Assembly (NCBI RefSeq): GCF_001182825.2
Contig: NZ_LFYO02000002.1
Location: 372,001 to 436,000 of the forward strand
DNA from: Streptococcus sp. X13SY08
GTDB lineage: Bacteria; Bacillota; Bacilli; Lactobacillales; Streptococcaceae
Direction: 5' to 3'
DNA: 64,000 nucleotides
This document shows positions 38,205 through 48,078 of this stretch, in pieces (position 1 is the first letter of the stretch; every line of letters starts with the position of its first letter). Below the pieces are notes generated by a model. The model was not told the origin of the DNA and did no database searches. It saw only the letters and a list, made by a program, of their open reading frames with translations. A program made the translations under genes and the position numbers.

Positions 38205-38425
38205 AAACTCTATTTGCTTGTAATTGTTGGAGAAATCGATAGAGATCACCTATGCTACCGCTGTATTTATTATCCTAGGTCATTTCCATCTTCTGTCAAA
38301 GAGACTACTTTTAAATAATCAGGTAGAGTAATACAGCTAGAAAAAGCGAGTAGAATTTCGTCCAAGTTGGCATAAGTTTGTGAACGCTCTTGTTGGTAAG
38401 CATCTTGGTAAGTCAGTGTAATCAT
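38203..38425 (-). pseudogene. DUF4649 family small protein, frameshifted
   Basis: The start at 38425 reads MITLTYQDAYQQERSQTYAN to LTEDGNDLG, then tandem TAA stops. In the next frame the natural end follows: NKYSGSIGDLYRFLQQLQAN. One surplus base at about 38272-38278 separates the two, giving an original product of about 73 aa. It starts 3 nt after the DUF1831 stop. DUF4649 proteins are streptococcal and uncharacterised; the family assignment is by recall. Confidence 0.65.
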
Positions 38426-38427
38426 AA

Positions 38428-38775
38428 CTATTTTACTTTCTTTGTGAAGATATCTCGGTCAACTAAACTATCCATAAGGAAATAGAATTTTTCTTGGATG
38501 ACTTTGTTACTATCATTTTTGAAAATATTTACAATATGAAGGCCAGATTTATCGGTGATATTGATTTTAAAACCTGTTAAATCTTTATTGATAATGATTT
38601 TTAGTAAAAAACCTTCGTTTGAATTTGGGACTTCTTCAAGAATTCGAGTCAATTGGTAATTGCCGACATGAGTTTGCTCAAAAGTGTTATCGCGAAGAGT
38701 GTATTTTTTGATAGCAGAACTAATCTCATAAATGTAGTCGCAATCTTTTAATGCAACAGATTTTTCAAATGCCAT
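38428..38775 (-). CDS. DUF1831 family protein
   Basis: 115 aa. MAFEKSVALKDCDYIYEISS and YTLRDNTFEQTHVGNYQLTR resemble the lactic-acid-bacterial DUF1831 family, a compact alpha/beta protein of unknown role repeatedly found next to a cysteine desulfurase gene. It starts 9 nt after the desulfurase stop with GGAGG upstream. Confidence 0.8.
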   Translation of the reverse strand: MAFEKSVALKDCDYIYEISSAIKKYTLRDNTFEQTHVGNYQLTRILEEVPNSNEGFLLKIIINKDLTGFKINITDKSGLHIVNIFKNDSNKVIQEKFYFLMDSLVDRDIFTKKVK

Positions 38776-38784
38776 AGCGGCCTC

Positions 38785-39900
38785 CTATTTTGTTATCATA
38801 TTTTTTAAAGTAGAAGTAAAGGTTAGAATCTCTTCAATAGTATTGGTTTCCGAGAAAGAGACCCGGATAGATTCGGTCAAGCGGGGGGAGTCAGCGCCAT
38901 ATAGGGCAGAAAGAACATGGCTTTTTTGGATGACTCCTGCTGTACAAGCAGAGCCGCTAGAGACTGCAATACCGGCTAAATCAAGTCGCATAAGAATTTG
39001 TTCATTGAGTTGATCTTGCAAACCCAAGTTTAAAACGTAGGGGATTGTCTCAAAGTCCTCATTGACGTATATTGAACTACCTTTTAGCTCCTCAATTACT
39101 GCATTTTTTAAGGTAGTGACAGTTTGCCAGTTTTCTTTAGCATGTCTTAGCTGTTCTTCTAAAGCAGTAGCCATGGCTGCAATTCCTGCGACGTTTTCAG
39201 TTCCTGCACGGTGTTGACTTTCTTGTTTTCCTCCATGGATGAGAGAAGCAAGGTTTGGCAGTCGACTATATAGGAAGCCAACACCTTTTGGACCATGGAA
39301 CTTATGAGCCGATGCAGCGAGTAGATCAATATTTAGATCTTCTGGGTGAAGTGGAAGTTTTCCCACGACTTGTACGGCATCTACATGGAAAACAGCCTGA
39401 TGTTGAGTCAGGACTCGTCCAATTTCCTTGATAGGAAGGATTTGCCCTGTTTCATTATTGGCGTACATAACGCTTACTAAAATGGTATCCGGACGAAGAG
39501 CTTCCTGGACTTGCTGAGCAGTAATAACATGGTTAATTGGTTCCAAGTAAGTAACTTCAAAACCAAATTGCTGTTCTAGATATTCCATGGTGTGCAGAAC
39601 GGCATGGTGCTCGATGGCAGTTGTAATTAAGTGTTTTCCTTTGACTTGATTAGCTAAGGCATAACCTTTAATAGCCAGATTATCTGCTTCGGACCCACCT
39701 GAGGTAAAAATAATATGGTTGGGATGGGTGTGCAGTGCCTCTGCGATAGTCTGTCTTGCTTGGCGAAAAATTTGATTGGCCTTTCGACCAAAGTGATGAA
39801 TGCTTGATGGATTTCCAAAAATATCTTGAGAAACTTCCATCAAAGTGGCAAGAGCAGCTTGCGATAGAGATGTAGTTGCAGCGTTATCTAAATAGATCAT
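38785..39900 (-). CDS. Cysteine desulfurase, NifS/IscS-like
   Basis: 371 aa. PLP enzyme that removes sulfur from cysteine for thiolation or cluster assembly. PLP lysine is in [19 protein letters not shown], the cofactor His in [15 protein letters not shown], and the sulfur-carrying Cys in [17 protein letters not shown] (group I loop). The N-terminus [13 protein letters not shown] is typical. It overlaps prs by 4 nt (ATGA). No mnmA or thiI neighbour is visible here. Confidence 0.93.
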   Translation of the reverse strand: MIYLDNAATTSLSQAALATLMEVSQDIFGNPSSIHHFGRKANQIFRQARQTIAEALHTHPNHIIFTSGGSEADNLAIKGYALANQVKGKHLITTAIEHHAVLHTMEYLEQQFGFEVTYLEPINHVITAQQVQEALRPDTILVSVMYANNETGQILPIKEIGRVLTQHQAVFHVDAVQVVGKLPLHPEDLNIDLLAASAHKFHGPKGVGFLYSRLPNLASLIHGGKQESQHRAGTENVAGIAAMATALEEQLRHAKENWQTVTTLKNAVIEELKGSSIYVNEDFETIPYVLNLGLQDQLNEQILMRLDLAGIAVSSGSACTAGVIQKSHVLSALYGADSPRLTESIRVSFSETNTIEEILTFTSTLKNMITK

Positions 39901-40871
39901 TTTGTATTATCGGGTACGTAATTAAAGAGTGGGCTGACTGGACGGCGTTCATGAATGCGCAAGATAGACTCGGCAAGTAGATTGCTAGCTGTTAAGAATG
40001 AAATAGCTTTTGGCATTTTCTCTTTTTTGGCAACAGAATCGGTTACCAAAATTTCTTGAATTGGCGCTTGGTCCAGTAATTCAACAGCATTTCCTGCAAA
40101 AAGTCCATGGCTAGCAACGGCGTAAATATCAGTTGCGCCATCGCGTTCCAAAATTTTAGCAGCTTCTGAGAAGGTACGACCAGTGTTTAAGATATCATCA
40201 ATCAAGATGGCTTTTTTACCGGCAACATCACCGATAATATAGCCTTCTTCACGTTCTGCATCACCTTGGGAATAATCAATGATAGCGATAGGAGCATCTA
40301 AATATTCAGCAAGACTACGAGCACGTTTGATTCCAGAGTTCTTCGGACTTACTACGACGACATCTGAACCAGTTAGTCCTTTTTCAATGTAGTGAGAAGC
40401 AAAGAGTGGAACGGTAAAGAGATTGTCGACTGGGATATCAAAGAAACCTTGGACCTGCACAGCGTGTAAATCAAGTGTTACCACACGGCTAACACCAGCT
40501 TTGACCAGCATATTGGCTACGAGTTTAGCTGTGATTGGTTCACGAGGCGCAGCGGTGCGGTCTTGGCGTGCATATCCGAAGTATGGCATGACAACTGTTA
40601 CAGAGTTAGCGCTCGCACGGTTACATGCGTCAATCATGATAAGAAGTTCCCACAGGTGATTGTTAACAGGATAGCTAGTGGATTGGATAATGTAGACATC
40701 AACTCCACGTACACTTTCTTCAATGTTAATTTGAATCTCCCCATCAGAGAACTGACGAGAAGACATCTTTCCCAAAGGGATGCCAGAAGCCTCAGAAATC
40801 TTTTGTGCAATTTCTGGATTTCCATTTAAAGCAAACAATTTAATTTGTTTATCACCATAAGGTTGAACCAT
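39897..40871 (-). CDS. prs: Ribose-phosphate pyrophosphokinase
   Basis: 324 aa. Makes PRPP from ribose-5-phosphate and ATP. ATP and flexible-loop motifs are [20 protein letters not shown] (here [17 protein letters not shown]), and the PRPP loop is [17 protein letters not shown] with the DD pair. The N-terminal [14 protein letters not shown] is normal. It heads a minus-strand operon with the desulfurase, DUF1831 and DUF4649 genes. AAGGAG lies 11 nt before the ATG. A perfect palindrome sits in its leader. Confidence 0.96.
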   Translation of the reverse strand: MVQPYGDKQIKLFALNGNPEIAQKISEASGIPLGKMSSRQFSDGEIQINIEESVRGVDVYIIQSTSYPVNNHLWELLIMIDACNRASANSVTVVMPYFGYARQDRTAAPREPITAKLVANMLVKAGVSRVVTLDLHAVQVQGFFDIPVDNLFTVPLFASHYIEKGLTGSDVVVVSPKNSGIKRARSLAEYLDAPIAIIDYSQGDAEREEGYIIGDVAGKKAILIDDILNTGRTFSEAAKILERDGATDIYAVASHGLFAGNAVELLDQAPIQEILVTDSVAKKEKMPKAISFLTASNLLAESILRIHERRPVSPLFNYVPDNTK

Positions 40872-40902
40872 GATAGAATAACTCCTTTATAAGATAAGAG
40901 GG

Positions 40903-40929
40903 TTCCAATAGTCCAGTGGACTATTGGAA
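40903..40929 (-). promoter_or_regulatory. Perfect 27-bp palindrome in the prs leader
   Basis: TTCCAATAGTCCA-G-TGGACTATTGGAA, 13-bp arms around one base, 32 nt upstream of the prs ATG. It is not followed by a T-run in the prs direction, so it is not a simple terminator. A further AGTCCAAC just upstream in the transcript could pair with the TGGACT arm instead, giving two alternative folds. It could be an operator or an RNA switch. Confidence 0.6.
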
Positions 40930-41004
40930 GTTGGACTAGAGAAAGCTAATTTTTCTATAGACGTTACTATTTTACCAAAAAAATGCTATTTTTCCAGTAG
41001 ATAA

Positions 41005-41033
41005 GTAGAAAAAACAGCTTATTTAGCTGTTTT
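41005..41033 (-). terminator. Terminator of the CYTH gene
   Basis: AAAACAGCT / AGCTGTTTT stem with a T-run on the minus strand, overlapping the stop at 41019. Confidence 0.75.
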
Positions 41034-41591
41034 GAGGAGTGATGCTGCACGTGCAACCTTGCTGCTGGCATATTTGAAAGATATCCCTTTGCTTTTTAGG
41101 TAATCGTCAAATGCTATTTTTCCTGCTGGAGCGTCAGAAACTTCGACTTCCAATTCAAAATCTTTATGGTGGGAGCAACGGTTAGCATCCAGTGCCATTA
41201 AACCAATCTCACTTTCTTTTTCAAGACGCTTAGTGGTTAAATGTCCCCAAACAATCAATTTGTCTAGATCAATGTTTTTTTCAACTAGTAATTCTTTGAT
41301 TGAACCATCAGGAAGAATGAAATGCTGGACCAGATGTTGCGCTGTTTCTATTGATAACTCCTGATTGTACTCTAAATTTCCAATTTCTTGAGGAACTTTT
41401 AAGGTCAACTCTGCCCTATTTTCCAAGATACGGATACGAAGAGAGGAACGAGATTTTTTGATTTGCTCGTCTGGAGTATCGATATAGTAATTGGTTTGTT
41501 CAACCGGTGTGACATCAGCAAAGTCTGCTAGTAGTATTTGATATTCTTTTTCTGTTAGAAGAGTCTTGTATTCAATTTCTAAGTGGTTCAT
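41019..41591 (-). CDS. CYTH domain protein (YjbK-like)
   Basis: 190 aa. The CYTH signature ExExK is HLEIEYKTLLTEKEY at the N-terminus, with the tunnel-lining basic and acidic residues in SSLRIRILENRAELTLKVPQ and FELEVEVSDAPAGK. CYTH enzymes act on triphosphates, including inorganic tripolyphosphate and thiamine triphosphate. It is divergent from relQ, the same pairing as yjbK-yjbM in bacilli, which suggests a link to nucleotide stress metabolism. The start codon lies close to overlapping divergent -10 boxes. Confidence 0.9.
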   Translation of the reverse strand: MNHLEIEYKTLLTEKEYQILLADFADVTPVEQTNYYIDTPDEQIKKSRSSLRIRILENRAELTLKVPQEIGNLEYNQELSIETAQHLVQHFILPDGSIKELLVEKNIDLDKLIVWGHLTTKRLEKESEIGLMALDANRCSHHKDFELEVEVSDAPAGKIAFDDYLKSKGISFKYASSKVARAASLLKTAK

Positions 41592-41617
41592 TTTTGCTAG
41601 AGGAATAACCTTTCGTG

Positions 41618-41626
41618 TGGTATAAT
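41618..41626 (+). promoter_or_regulatory. Extended -10 promoter of the relQ operon
   Basis: TGGTATAAT at 41618-41626 with a leader of about 48 nt. The reverse strand at the same place reads TATTAT, so the divergent CYTH promoter may overlap it. Confidence 0.55.
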
Positions 41627-41680
41627 AGTCTTTGTGCTATTCTATACGAAAATCGGCATTTTGACAAGAAGGGAGACCTT

Positions 41681-42352
41681 ATGGAATTTAATTGGGAAGA
41701 TCTTTTGGACCCCTATATCCAAACAGTTGGTGAGTTAAAAATCAAGTTGCGGGGTATTCGCAAGCAGTATCGTAAGGCTAATCGACATTCGCCAATTGAA
41801 TTTGTGACAGGACGTGTCAAGCCTATCGAGTCTATCAAGGAAAAGATGGCTCTACGACATATTAAGATGGAAAATATTGCCCAGGATATGCAGGACATTG
41901 CTGGTGTGAGGGTCATGGTCCAATTTGTCGATGACGTAGAAGAAGTTCTGGAAATTATTCGTAAGCGTAAGGATATGCGGATTGTGCACGAGCGAGACTA
42001 TATCACCAATATGAAGTCTTCTGGCTATCGTTCCTACCATGTGGTGGTTGAATATCCAGTTGATACCATCAATGGAAATGAAACGGTTCTGGCGGAAATC
42101 CAAATTCGAACATTATCCATGAACTTTTGGGCAACAATTGAGCATTCACTCAATTACAAATACAAGGGCGATTTCCCCGAAGAGATTAAAAAACGTTTGG
42201 AAGTAACCGCTAAGATTGCTTACCAGTTAGATGAGGAGATGCGAAAAATCCGTGACGACATTCAAGAAGCGCAGGCACTATTTGATCCTGCCCATCGTAA
42301 ATTGAATGACGGTGTCGGAAATAGCGATGATACAGATGAAGAATACAGATAG
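41681..42352 (+). CDS. relQ: Small alarmone synthetase RelQ (GTP pyrophosphokinase)
   Basis: 223 aa from the ATG at 41681 ([20 protein letters not shown]) with GGGAG 8 nt upstream. A longer in-frame extension has no ribosome site. Synthetase motifs present: [50 protein letters not shown] and [20 protein letters not shown]. There is no HD hydrolase domain, as expected for a SasA/RelQ-type enzyme producing (p)ppGpp. It overlaps nadK by 17 nt. Confidence 0.94.
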   Translation: MEFNWEDLLDPYIQTVGELKIKLRGIRKQYRKANRHSPIEFVTGRVKPIESIKEKMALRHIKMENIAQDMQDIAGVRVMVQFVDDVEEVLEIIRKRKDMRIVHERDYITNMKSSGYRSYHVVVEYPVDTINGNETVLAEIQIRTLSMNFWATIEHSLNYKYKGDFPEEIKKRLEVTAKIAYQLDEEMRKIRDDIQEAQALFDPAHRKLNDGVGNSDDTDEEYR

Positions 42353-43154
42353 AAAAAAAATCGCTCTGCTCAGCAGTCGAAATCCTAAGAGTGAAGCTGT
42401 TTCAAAGGAACTTTGGACCAAGCTCAAAGAAGCTAATTTTATTATGACCCCTAAAAATCCAGATATTGTGATTTCAATTGGGGGAGATGGAATGCTCTTG
42501 TCGGCATTTCACAAATATGAATCTATTTTAGATCGTGTACGTTTTGTGGGGATTCATACAGGACATCTTGGCTTTTACACGGATTATCGTGATTTTGAGG
42601 TAGATGAGCTCATAGAAAATCTCAAATTGGACACAGGTGCCAAGGTCGCTTACCCAATTTTGGGTGTTAAAATTCATATGTTGGACGGAAGAATCATCAC
42701 AGCTCGCGCTTTGAATGAAGCGACCATCAAGCGCTTGTCAAAAACTATGGTGGCGGATGTTTATATCAATGGCGTGCCCTTTGAACGTTTCCGAGGGGAT
42801 GGTATCGCTGTTTCAACGCCGACAGGTTCAACTGCCTACAATAAATCGCTTGGTGGAGCGGTACTACACCCAACCATTGAAGCGCTGCAAATTGCAGAAG
42901 TAGCCAGTCTCAATAATCGTGTTTATCGAACACTGGGATCTTCCATAGTTGTTCCTAAAAAGGATAAAATTGTTATTGAACCTAAACATGATGACCGATA
43001 CTCTATCGCCATAGACAACCGAACCTTTGTCTATGACAATATTGAGCGGATTGAATACCAGATTGACCATAACAAAATCAACTTCGTAGCGACACCAAGA
43101 CATACTAGTTTTTGGAATCGCGTCAAAGATGCCTTTATTGGAGAGGTGGAATAA
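42336..43154 (+). CDS. nadK: NAD kinase
   Basis: About 272 aa. Makes NADP from NAD. The GGDG motif is in [19 protein letters not shown], the NE motif in [11 protein letters not shown], and [20 protein letters not shown] follows. The start [17 protein letters not shown] at 42336 is chosen by resemblance to streptococcal homologues; an ATG 9 nt earlier is possible. It sits between relQ and the RluA gene with overlapping ends (17 nt and 1 nt), a tight four-gene operon with pta. Confidence 0.95.
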   Translation: MKNTDRKKIALLSSRNPKSEAVSKELWTKLKEANFIMTPKNPDIVISIGGDGMLLSAFHKYESILDRVRFVGIHTGHLGFYTDYRDFEVDELIENLKLDTGAKVAYPILGVKIHMLDGRIITARALNEATIKRLSKTMVADVYINGVPFERFRGDGIAVSTPTGSTAYNKSLGGAVLHPTIEALQIAEVASLNNRVYRTLGSSIVVPKKDKIVIEPKHDDRYSIAIDNRTFVYDNIERIEYQIDHNKINFVATPRHTSFWNRVKDAFIGEVE

Positions 43155-44122
43155 TGCGTTTTGAATTTGTGGCAGACCAGCGTATGAAGGTCAAGACATT
43201 TTTGAAAAAGCATGACATTTCAAAGGCTCTTCTTGCAAAGATTAAATTTGAAGGTGGAAAAATTCAGGTCAATTACCAAGAGCAGAATGCTATTTTTCTC
43301 TTGGAAGCTGGAGATATTGTGACCATTGATATTCCGTGTGAAGAGGATGTAACAGGTAGTCTCAAGGCTCTTGACCATCCTTTAGATATTGTTTACGAAG
43401 ATGAGCATTTTTTAGTGATTAACAAGCCTTATGGTGTTGCTTCTATCCCCAGTATCCTTCATTCCAATACCATGGCAAACTTTGTTAAGGCTTATTACTT
43501 GAAACAGGGGTATGAAAATAAGCAGATTCATATTGTGACGCGCTTGGATAAGGATACCTCGGGACTTATGTTGTTTGCTAAGCACGGATATGCCCATGCT
43601 AGATTGGACAAGCAGTTACAGTCCAAATTGATTCAAAAGCGTTATTATGCTTTGGTTCAAGGTGAAGAGCATTTGGATATGGCTGGGGAAATCATTGCTC
43701 CCATTGGTCGTCCAGAGGACAGCATTATTACACGATGTGTAACTCCGTTGGGCAAATACGCTCATACTTCTTACAGAAGTGTTTCTAGTTGGGACAATGT
43801 TCATTTGGTGGATATTGAGCTTCATACGGGACGGACTCATCAGATTCGTGTGCATTTTTCACATATCGGATTCCCGCTTCTAGGAGATGATCTTTACGGA
43901 GGTAGTTTGGAATTTGGAATTGACCGTCAGGCACTTCACTGTCATCGTTTAGAATTTGTTAATCCATTTACAAAAGAGGAGATGGTTTTTGAAAGTGATT
44001 TGACAAATGACTTTCAAAGCGTTATCATGGCTTTAGGAAATAAACAATATATTATTAGGAGATGTAGATTTCATGGAAATTCGTGGCTTATTTGGCGACT
44101 TAAAACGCAAAATCGTTGGTAA
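43154..44122 (+). CDS. RluA-family pseudouridine synthase, C-terminally extended into pta
   Basis: 322 aa from the ATG at 43154 ([20 protein letters not shown]), overlapping the nadK stop by one base. An S4-like N-terminal domain is followed by the catalytic motif HIVTRLDKDTSGLMLFAKHG with the essential Asp, and HTGRTHQIRVHFSHIGFPLL. Family members end near DFQSVIMALGNK. Here the frame runs about 24 residues further (QYIIRRCRFHGNSWLIWRLK...), covering the pta ribosome site and the first 50 nt of pta, which suggests the original stop was lost. Confidence 0.9.
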   Translation: MRFEFVADQRMKVKTFLKKHDISKALLAKIKFEGGKIQVNYQEQNAIFLLEAGDIVTIDIPCEEDVTGSLKALDHPLDIVYEDEHFLVINKPYGVASIPSILHSNTMANFVKAYYLKQGYENKQIHIVTRLDKDTSGLMLFAKHGYAHARLDKQLQSKLIQKRYYALVQGEEHLDMAGEIIAPIGRPEDSIITRCVTPLGKYAHTSYRSVSSWDNVHLVDIELHTGRTHQIRVHFSHIGFPLLGDDLYGGSLEFGIDRQALHCHRLEFVNPFTKEEMVFESDLTNDFQSVIMALGNKQYIIRRCRFHGNSWLIWRLKTQNRW

Positions 44123-45059
44123 AAAAATTCGTATTGTCTTACCAGAGGGAACAGATGGGCGTGTTGTTCGTGCAGCGGCTCGTTTGAAATTTGAAGGTTT
44201 GATGGAGCCAATCATTATTGGGAATCCAACAGAAGTTCATAACTTGTTGATTGAATTTGGTTTTTCAGACCCAGGTATTACTGTATTAGATCCAAATAAT
44301 TACGCTAACTTTGAAACAATGAAGAGTGAATTTTTAGCTCTTCGTAAAGGGAAAGTGGATGAGAGCCAAGCGGATGAAATTTTGTGTGATGTAAACTATT
44401 TTGGGGTTATGTTGGTACAAATGGGCTTAGCTGAAGGTATGGTATCAGGTGCTATTCACTCAACTGCCGATACAGTTCGTCCAGCACTTCAAATCATTAA
44501 GACAAAACCAGGTGTAAAACGTACTTCAGGTGTCTTCTTGATGATGAAAGAAGAAAAACAATACATCTTTGGTGACTGTGCTATCAATATTGATCCAGAT
44601 GCAGAAGCATTGGCAGATATTGCGATTAACTCAGCTGAAACTGCAAAAACTTTTGGTATCGACCCTAAAGTAGCGATGATTTCTTACTCAACAAAAGGTT
44701 CAGGTTCAGGTCCACAGGTTGATAAAGTAGTTGAAGCAACTCGTATCGTACAAGAATTGCGTCCGGACTTATTGATTGATGGTGAATTGCAAATGGATGC
44801 AGCGCTCGTGTCAGGCACAGCGAAATTGAAAGCTCCAAATAGCCCGGTTGCAGGTCAAGCTAACGTCTTTATCTTCCCAGCTATCGAAGCAGGAAACATC
44901 GCTTACAAAATTGCTGAGCGTCTTGGCGGTTACGATGCTGTCGGTCCAGTTCTTCAAGGACTTAACAAACCAGTAAATGACTTGTCACGTGGTTGTAGCT
45001 CTGAGGACGTTTACAAACTATCTATCATTACTGCTGCACAAGCAGTAGATGAACTTTAA
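44073..45059 (+). CDS. pta: Phosphate acetyltransferase
   Basis: 328 aa, the short form. Interconverts acetyl-CoA and acetyl phosphate. Recognised by VGKKIRIVLPEGTDGRVVRA, MVSGAIHSTADTVRPALQII, STKGSGSGPQVDKVVEATRI and QANVFIFPAIEAGNIAYKIA. AGGAG lies about 10 nt before the ATG, inside the RluA-family gene. Last gene of the relQ operon. Acetyl phosphate made here would feed acetate kinase and can also influence response-regulator phosphorylation. Confidence 0.96.
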   Translation: MEIRGLFGDLKRKIVGKKIRIVLPEGTDGRVVRAAARLKFEGLMEPIIIGNPTEVHNLLIEFGFSDPGITVLDPNNYANFETMKSEFLALRKGKVDESQADEILCDVNYFGVMLVQMGLAEGMVSGAIHSTADTVRPALQIIKTKPGVKRTSGVFLMMKEEKQYIFGDCAINIDPDAEALADIAINSAETAKTFGIDPKVAMISYSTKGSGSGPQVDKVVEATRIVQELRPDLLIDGELQMDAALVSGTAKLKAPNSPVAGQANVFIFPAIEAGNIAYKIAERLGGYDAVGPVLQGLNKPVNDLSRGCSSEDVYKLSIITAAQAVDEL

Positions 45060-45067
45060 GAAGGTTT

Positions 45068-46444
45068 ATGTCTGATTTATTAAGGTATTTTAGGAACTAC
45101 AAAAAAGAGACTATTTTGGCTCCACTGTTCAAACTGATTGAAGCCTGTCTTGAATTATGTGTTCCTCTTGTCATCGCAAAAATCGTTGACACTATTATCC
45201 CATCTAGCAATCAAGGAAACTTGGTTGCTATGATTTTATTATTGGCTATTTTAGCTCTTACGGGAGTTGGGTTTTCTATCACAGCTCAGTATTTTTTCAG
45301 CTAAGGCGGCGATTGGTTTTACAAAGGAATTGACGGAAGCCTTATACGAAAAAGTTTTATTCCTCCCAAAAACCAGTCAGGACCAATTGACGAGTTCTAG
45401 TCTCTTAACACGCTTATCAAGTGATACTTTGCAGATTCAGACGGGAATCAATATTTTTCTTCGTCTCTTTTTGCGCGCGCCCATCGTGGTATTTGGAGCG
45501 CTCCTCGTGGCGGTAACCATTAGTCCACGATTATCGCTGTTATTTTTAGGAATGATTCCGATTTTGTTCGTAAGCGTAGTAGTGATCTCGCGTATCACTA
45601 CCCAGCTCTATCAATCCTTGCGTAAATCCTTGGACCACTTGGTATCACTAGTCAAGGAAAATAGTACGGGAATGCGGGTAATTCGTGCTTTTGGACAGAG
45701 AGAACGAGAAATTCAGCAGTTTACGATAGCCAATGAGAGCTACGAAGAGGGGCAAATACGCGCAGGTTTCTGGTCTGTATTGCTGACGCCTGCAACCTAC
45801 TTAGTGGTCAATATGACCTTGGTTTTCTTAATGTTGCAAGGGAAATTAGCCGTTGCAGATTCGTTTTTGAAACAAGGAATGTTGGTTGCCTTGATTAATT
45901 ATCTTTTGCAAATTCTGGTTGAATTAGTCAAGCTAGTGATGGTGGTCAATACGCTCAATCAAACTTATGTGAGTGCAAGGTGTGTTCAGGACATTTTTAA
46001 TCAGGAATCAGAAAATATTTTCGCTCCGCTTGAACAAGTAAGACCAAAAGAAAAACAAGAAATAGTAACTGTAGACCAACTAACATTTATCTATCCTAAT
46101 GCAGTGGAACCAGCGTTAGAAGGAATTAATTTTAGCTTAGCATCTGGTCGATTTATGGGCATTGTTCACATGGGCACGCGGCGCCAATTTTGCTCTTGGA
46201 TGACGCAACATCTGCCTTAGATTATATGACAGAAAGTCATCTTCTGAGGGCGATTGCTGAGCAACTTCCTCAGCAAACTCTCATCATGGTTTCGCAACGA
46301 ACCAGTAGTTTGAAGGCTGCTGATCAGATCTTGGTACTGGACAAGGGCAAGCAGGTTGGTCTTGGATGTCATGCCGACTTGCTGGAAAGCCCTGCTATTT
46401 ATCGAGAAATTGACCAATCTCAACATGCTAGGGAGGTGGAAAAA
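45068..46444 (+). pseudogene. ABC exporter half-transporter (first of a pair), frameshifted and deleted
   Basis: Starts 8 nt after pta (MSDLLRYFRNYKKETILAPL). The membrane domain is interrupted at about 45300 (stop after TAQYFFS) and continues in another frame (AKAAIGFTKELTEALYEKVL to VNTLNQTYVSARCVQDIF). The ATPase domain begins (VDQLTFIYPNAVEPALEGIN) but jumps at about 46165 straight from SLASGRFMGIV to the Walker B region (LLDDATSALD) in a third frame, so Walker A, the Q-loop and the signature are gone (about 110 residues). The C-terminal HTSSL-like and LVLDKGK parts remain. It resembles heterodimeric LmrCD/YheHI-type multidrug exporters. Confidence 0.88.
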
Positions 46445-48031
46445 ATGCTTAAGCAGCAAAAACAATCTACCTTACGTCAGCTTTTGAACCGTTTTTGGGC
46501 TCGGCCTATCCCTTTGGGCATGATGATATTAGGAAGCTTAGGTCAGGTCCTTTTGACAGTCTATCTGCCGATTTTAATTGGCCAAGCCATTGACGTTGTC
46601 TTAGAAGTCCAAGGGCTTGCAGAGCTCAAATTGATTCTCTTGCAGATGGTTTTGGTCATCGGGTGTAATACAGTGCTACAATGGTGGGTACCCTATCTAT
46701 CCAATAAATTAATTTATGGTGTCATTAGTGACTTGCGCCAAGAGGCCTTTGTGCACCTGCACCATTTACCTTTGTCCTATCTTGATCAGCAAAGTACTGG
46801 GGATCTGATGGCACGAGTTTCCACAGATAGTGAGCAGCTAAGCAATGGTTTGTTGATGATTTTTAACCAATTTTTTATAGGTGTTTTAACCATTGTCTTG
46901 ACCATCTTTACCATGGCAAGGCTCGACTTCTTCATGATGACAGTGGTTGTCATTTTAACACCTGTTTCCTTATTTGTGGCACGGTTTATTGCTAAGAAGT
47001 CATACCTCTATTATCGTAAACAAACGGAAGAGCAATCTCATTCAGCCTTTCAACGCTCAACAACAATTTCGTCAAGCGTTTTTTGAAACCAATGCAAGCT
47101 ACGCAGCTATTTCCGAAAAGGCTATTTTTACCTCCTCAACCATCAACCCCATGACACGTTTTGTCAATGCTTTGATCTACGCTTTGCTTGCGGGATTGGG
47201 TGCTTTTCGAATCATGCAAGCAGATTTTACTGTAGGAGCTTTGACGACCTTTTTGAATTATGCTAGTCAATACACCAAGCCTTTCAATGATATCTCATCG
47301 GTATTGTCGGAATTGCAGAGCGCTCTAGCTTGTGCTAAGCGTTTGTTTGACTTGTTAGAAGAGGCTCCCATTACAGAAGAAAATGTATTCCAATTAAAAT
47401 CTGATAATGTTGAGGGTGCTTTTGACTTTCAAGATGTTACTTTTTCCTATGACAAGCCCAAAACCTTGATTGATGATTTAACATTGCATATTCCAGCGGG
47501 TAGTAAGGTAGCTATCGTGGGACCGACTGGGGCAGGAAAATCAACTTTGATTAACTTACTGATGCGTTTTTACGAAGTGGATCAGGGACAAATTTTATTG
47601 GATGGTGTACCTATTCAACCGAATTAGTGGTAGAAGCGGCACAAGTAGCCAATGCAGATTTCTTTATTCGTCAGTTACCAAAAGGCTACGATACATTTTT
47701 ATTAGACGTGGGTGATTCCTTGTCTCAAGGACAGCGCCAGCTATTAGCCATTGCTCGTGTCTTTATAAAAGTTCCTAAAATCCTTATATTGGATGAAGCA
47801 ACGTCGTCTATTGATACGCGGACAGAAGCGCTCATTCAAGAGGCGTTTGAAAAACTGATGCATGGACGAACCAGTTTTATCATTGCTCACCGTCTATCTA
47901 CCATCCAATCTGCTGATATTATTTTGGTCATGGTAGATGGAAAAATTGTCGAACAGGGAAATCATGAACATCTTATGAAAGCTAAAGGGTTTTATTATAA
48001 GATGCAGGTTAGTCAGAATTCATTCAATTAA
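46445..48031 (+). pseudogene. ABC exporter half-transporter (second of a pair), frameshifted and deleted
   Basis: The ATG at 46445 has a GGGAGGTGG site (MLKQQKQSTLRQLLNRFWAR). The membrane domain is good to YYRKQTEEQS, then about 15 residues are lost and the frame changes at about 47040 (LIQPFNAQQQFRQAFFETNA). The ATPase has Walker A VGPTGAGKSTLINLL, but at about 47625 it stops after GVPIQPN. Reading resumes in a third frame at VVEAAQVANADFFIRQLPKG, removing the Q-loop stretch. The signature LSQGQRQLL, Walker B ILILDEATSSID and H-loop IIAHRLSTIQ remain. Both halves of this exporter are therefore dead. Confidence 0.88.
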
Positions 48032-48035
48032 AAAA

Positions 48036-48064
48036 TGAGAGAGTTGGAGTTTCCAGCTCTTTTT
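48036..48064 (+). terminator. Terminator after the ABC exporter pair
   Basis: AGAGTTGGA-GTT-TCCAGCTCT with one T-G pair, then TTTTT. The T-run merges into the mutY promoter. Confidence 0.7.
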
Positions 48065-48072
48065 GCTATACT
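48065..48072 (+). promoter_or_regulatory. mutY extended -10 promoter, apparently leaderless
   Basis: TGC before TATACT (-10 at 48067-48072), then 6 nt (AGAACC) and the mutY ATG at 48079. TTGGAG at 48044-48049 is a weak -35 at 17-nt spacing, inside the preceding terminator stem. There is no ribosome site before the ATG. Confidence 0.6.
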
Positions 48073-48078
48073 AGAACC

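Noticed and set aside
42306..42335. Longer NAD kinase start
   Set aside because: Upstream codons overlap relQ, lack a ribosome site and extend beyond the N-terminus of homologues.
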